7,209 nucleotides of DNA. Origin: Candidatus Kerfeldbacteria bacterium (GTDB lineage Bacteria > Patescibacteriota > Patescibacteriia > UBA9570). A program made the translations under genes and the position numbers. The stretch lies in NCBI GenBank assembly GCA_016207285.1, contig JACQPW010000030.1, positions 1-7,209 of the forward strand. The letters run 5' to 3'. How positions within the stretch are numbered: position 1 is the first letter of the stretch; every line of letters starts with the position of its first letter. Below the pieces are notes generated by a model, which was not told the DNA's origin, did not search any database, and saw only the letters and a list, made by a program, of their open reading frames with translations. Below, one piece after another: positions 4,625-7,209 of the stretch.

Positions 4625-5172
4625 TTCTTGATGATGTTCAGCACTTCTTCGGCCGCTTCGTCTAATTTACCCTCTTCATTCACCACTAAATAGTCCCAAT
4701 CTAAGAGGTTTTCTAGCTCACGCTGGGCAGTGGCGAGGCGCTGTTTGATCACTGTGGGAGTGTCTGTTTCCCTATTAATCAGGCGTTTTTCGAGATACTC
4801 GTAAGATGGCGGCATAATGAAGATAGTTTTAGCCTCGGGCATCAATTTCTTGTAAGACCGGGCACCTTGTGGATCTACTTTGACAATCACTACCTCATGA
4901 GCGGCTAATTTCTGCTCTACCTCTTGTTTGCTGCAACCGTACAAATTGCCATACACTTCGGCCCATTCCACCATAGCACTTTGTTGCACGAGGGCTTCAA
5001 ACTGTTCACGGGTCAGGAAATAATACGGATTACCTTCACTTTCAGTTTGACGCATTTGTCGAGTACTGGTCGTGACCACCTGACCAAATACTAAGCCCTG
5101 TTCTTTGACAGCGTTGATCACCGAATCTTTGCCGGCTCCCGATGGCCCTGTAACGATAAACAACTTGCCCAT
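4621..5172 (-). CDS. gmk: Guanylate kinase with an Asp-bearing P-loop
   Basis: Gmk phosphorylates GMP to GDP with ATP, feeding GTP and dGTP synthesis. The 183-residue protein covers the whole family: P-loop GPSGAGKDS (9-17), GMP-binding block STRQMRQTESEGNPYYF (36-52, with R38, R41, E44, Y51), VEWAEVYGNLYG (68-79), VKVDPQGA (97-104), FIMPPS (118-123) and lid arginines around NRETD (133-137) and R145. The base after the P-loop lysine is D16 rather than the usual Ser/Thr; GKDS is familiar from PhnN (ribose 1,5-bisphosphokinase), a distant relative, but the GMP-binding block here is clearly Gmk. The start ATG, 11 bp after the pnp stop, directly precedes the first beta-strand; no Shine-Dalgarno is seen. 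It is probably cotranscribed with pnp. Confidence 0.93.
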   Translation of the reverse strand: MGKLFIVTGPSGAGKDSVINAVKEQGLVFGQVVTTSTRQMRQTESEGNPYYFLTREQFEALVQQSAMVEWAEVYGNLYGCSKQEVEQKLAAHEVVIVKVDPQGARSYKKLMPEAKTIFIMPPSYEYLEKRLINRETDTPTVIKQRLATAQRELENLLDWDYLVVNEEGKLDEAAEEVLNIIKK

Positions 5173-5183
5173 AGATCTAGTAA

Positions 5184-7209
5184 TTAGAGTAAAGCTTTAC
5201 GAGATAGTGAGATGCGGCCTTTTTCACGATCCACTTCAACTACCTTCACTTTCACCATATCGCCTTCCTTCAAGATATCCGTCACTTTATCAATGCGCTT
5301 ATTATCGACTTGAGAAATGTGAATCATCCCATCGTGGTTTGGAGTGAGTTGAACGATAGCACCAATTTCTTTACCACTGTTACGATCGGTGACGATTTTA
5401 ACCACTTCACCTTCATACACTTCGCCAACTTCAACATGTTTAGTGATCGAGCGAATCAAGGCTAAGGCTCGTTCCATGGCGGTAGCTTCGGTAGCGGTCA
5501 CAAATACCATACCATCTTCTTCAATATCAATTTGGACACCGGTCTGTTCAATAATGCCATTGATGACTTTACCGCCTGGACCAATCAGTTCGCCAATTTG
5601 CTCTTTCAGAATTTGGATAGTTTCAATGCGTGGGGCATATTGAGATAACTCTTTCCGTGGTTCGGCAATCACTTGTTTCATCTGATCTAATAATTGCAGC
5701 CGAGCCGTCTTGGCTTTGGCGAAGGTTTCTTTGACCATCTCCATGGTTAAGCCATCAAACTTGATATCTAATTGGACAGCGGTAATACCAGTGGCGGTTC
5801 CAGCAACTTTAAAATCCATCGAGCGATCGTAATCTTCCACGTCTTGTAAATCGGTCAGCAGTTTGTAGGTCTGTTTGCCTTCACCTTGGAAAGCAATTCC
5901 CATGGCAATACCAGCCACTGGAGCAATAATCGGCACACCAGCATCCATCAAGGCTAACGAAGAACCGCAAGCTGAACCTTGCGAAGATGAACCATTGGAT
6001 GACAACACTTCAGAGATCACCCGAATGCTATAGGGAAAGGATTCTTTAGTCGGCAACACGGGAATGAGCGCTTTTTCCGCTAAGGCACCATGACCAATTT
6101 CGCGCCGACCTGGCCCACGTAAAGGGAAGGCTTCGCCCACTGAAAATGGTGGGAAATTATAGTGATGGAAATAACGGCGCTTCTCATCACGCCGCATCGT
6201 ATCAAGAATCTGTTCGTTGCCAGGAGAACTTAAAGTGGTAATCGATAAGACTTGGGTATCGCCACGTTCAAACATACCGGAACCATGCACGCGTGGGATT
6301 AAACCAACCGCAACACTAATGGGACGAATTTCATCTAACCCACGATCATCGACGCGTTTACCATCTTTAAAAATGCGCTCTACCATTGCCTCTGCAAATA
6401 GTTTGTTAAAGGCGGCAGCAGCGGCTTTGGCTTGGTCAGCCTGCTCTGGAGTAAACTTAGCTTTTAAGTCAGCTAGGGCTTTATCGACCCGTTGGTGACG
6501 TTCACGCTTATTGCCCTTACCAAACAAAGTACTTTTAGTGGCTGCAAAGTGTTCTTGCGCAACCGTCGTCATGTCGGGAGCGACAGCTGTTTCTGGCAAA
6601 GCCATTTTGGTTTTACCAATTTCTGTTTGGATTTTACTGAGGAAATCAACAATGGTTTGCATCTCTTTGAGACCATACGCAATGGCATCAACCATCATTT
6701 GTTCAGCAGCTTGACGACCATCGGCTTCTAACATCACCACTTCCATATTGCGACCAGCTACAAACACATTGAGATCGGATGAATCTAAGATCTCTTGGCC
6801 TGGATTTAAGACAAACTGACCATCTTTAGCAGCGACGACACAACCGGCTAGTGGGCCAGCCCAGGGGATATCGGACACCATCAAGGAGGCGGCGGCACCA
6901 ATTAATCCAGCCACATCAGGATCGGAGTTCGCTTCGTACGATAAGACAGTAATAATGACTTGAATATCTTTGCGGAAGCGCTCATCAAATAAGGGGCGAA
7001 TCGAACGATCGATAATGCGACCGGACAAGACGGATTCATCCGTGGGCCGACCTTCTCGTTTGATAAAGCGTGAACCGGAAATTTTACCAGCCGCAGACAT
7101 ACTCTCCTTATAATCCACCATCAATGGGAAATAATTGATGTCACGTTGGTTATCGGACATCACAGCGGTGACCAACACCATCGTATCACCATATCGCACT
7201 GTGCAGGCA
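5184..7209 (-). CDS. pnp: Polynucleotide phosphorylase, 5' end cut by the window edge
   Basis: PNPase degrades RNA from the 3' end using phosphate, releasing nucleoside diphosphates, as a ring-shaped trimer. About 674 codons are in the window. Counting from the GTG at 7199 as residue 1: the first RNase PH-like core (AAGKISGSRF, EGRPTDESVLSGRIIDR) lies in about 1-200, an all-helical linker follows, and the second catalytic core (about 285-520) has SNGSSSQGSACGSSLALMDAGVP (401-423) and the metal ligands matching E. coli D486, D492 and K494 as D456, D462 and K464. A KH domain with loop IGPGGK (539-544) and an S1 domain (about 593-668) complete the protein, which ends SLSRKALL. The frame stays open past 7199 to the window edge with residues that fit the family, so the GTG is internal and roughly 20-35 N-terminal residues are missing. 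Confidence 0.97.
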   Translation of the reverse strand, partial: ACTVRYGDTMVLVTAVMSDNQRDINYFPLMVDYKESMSAAGKISGSRFIKREGRPTDESVLSGRIIDRSIRPLFDERFRKDIQVIITVLSYEANSDPDVAGLIGAAASLMVSDIPWAGPLAGCVVAAKDGQFVLNPGQEILDSSDLNVFVAGRNMEVVMLEADGRQAAEQMMVDAIAYGLKEMQTIVDFLSKIQTEIGKTKMALPETAVAPDMTTVAQEHFAATKSTLFGKGNKRERHQRVDKALADLKAKFTPEQADQAKAAAAAFNKLFAEAMVERIFKDGKRVDDRGLDEIRPISVAVGLIPRVHGSGMFERGDTQVLSITTLSSPGNEQILDTMRRDEKRRYFHHYNFPPFSVGEAFPLRGPGRREIGHGALAEKALIPVLPTKESFPYSIRVISEVLSSNGSSSQGSACGSSLALMDAGVPIIAPVAGIAMGIAFQGEGKQTYKLLTDLQDVEDYDRSMDFKVAGTATGITAVQLDIKFDGLTMEMVKETFAKAKTARLQLLDQMKQVIAEPRKELSQYAPRIETIQILKEQIGELIGPGGKVINGIIEQTGVQIDIEEDGMVFVTATEATAMERALALIRSITKHVEVGEVYEGEVVKIVTDRNSGKEIGAIVQLTPNHDGMIHISQVDNKRIDKVTDILKEGDMVKVKVVEVDREKGRISLSRKALL

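Noticed and set aside
5189..5200. Perfect 12-bp palindrome GTAAAGCTTTAC at the end of pnp.
   Set aside because: It has no loop or T tract and encodes the last pnp residues; short palindromes of this size are expected by chance.
7197..7199. GTG as the start of pnp.
   Set aside because: The frame continues upstream to the window edge with residues that fit PNPase, and the N-terminal strand of the first RNase PH domain would be lost if the gene began here.

Overview
The window reads as core chromosome of a bacterium with a small, compact genome, most likely a member of the Patescibacteria (Candidate Phyla Radiation). The signs are: an RsmI and other housekeeping proteins trimmed to their core domains, a TraR/DksA-type protein of the acidic form I associate with that group, an RNHCP zinc-ribbon protein, tight or overlapping genes, and no Shine-Dalgarno sequence in front of any of the eight starts that can be examined. 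TGA is used as stop (lspA, RNHCP gene), so the code is standard and not the Gracilibacteria TGA=Gly code. The phylum call is inference; the gene calls are firmer. No mobile element, tRNA, rRNA or CRISPR array was seen.

Layout, left to right. A stand-alone CheY-like response regulator (minus) and rsmI (plus) diverge from a 66-bp spacer holding a good promoter for the regulator. rsmI converges on comM (minus), and their 3' ends overlap by 92 bp. Upstream of comM on the minus strand lies a tight cluster: a 59-aa acidic orphan protein, a cysteine-less DksA-like protein, lspA and an RNHCP-domain protein. comM has its own sigma70-type promoter, whose -35 box contains the RNHCP stop codon, and a 7-bp hairpin immediately before its ATG.

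Between this cluster and gmk lies about 570 bp without a protein gene (4052-4620), the most interesting stretch. Following minus-strand transcription, it has a 12-bp-stem hairpin at the gmk stop, a pair of facing DnaA boxes, a bidirectional terminator-like hairpin, two tandem promoters (one with a DnaA-box-like site at its start point), and then about 360 nt dense with hairpins that starts exactly where the second promoter should begin transcription. I match this to no RNA family I know; it is either a long structured leader of the orf59-dksA-lspA-RNHCP operon or a separate noncoding RNA.

The right end holds pnp (polynucleotide phosphorylase, 5' end cut off by the window edge) followed after 11 bp by gmk (guanylate kinase), probably one transcript. 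The genes are mostly housekeeping: RNA decay and nucleotide supply (pnp, gmk), rRNA modification (rsmI), lipoprotein maturation (lspA), DNA uptake and recombination (comM), and signalling or transcription control (response regulator, DksA-like).
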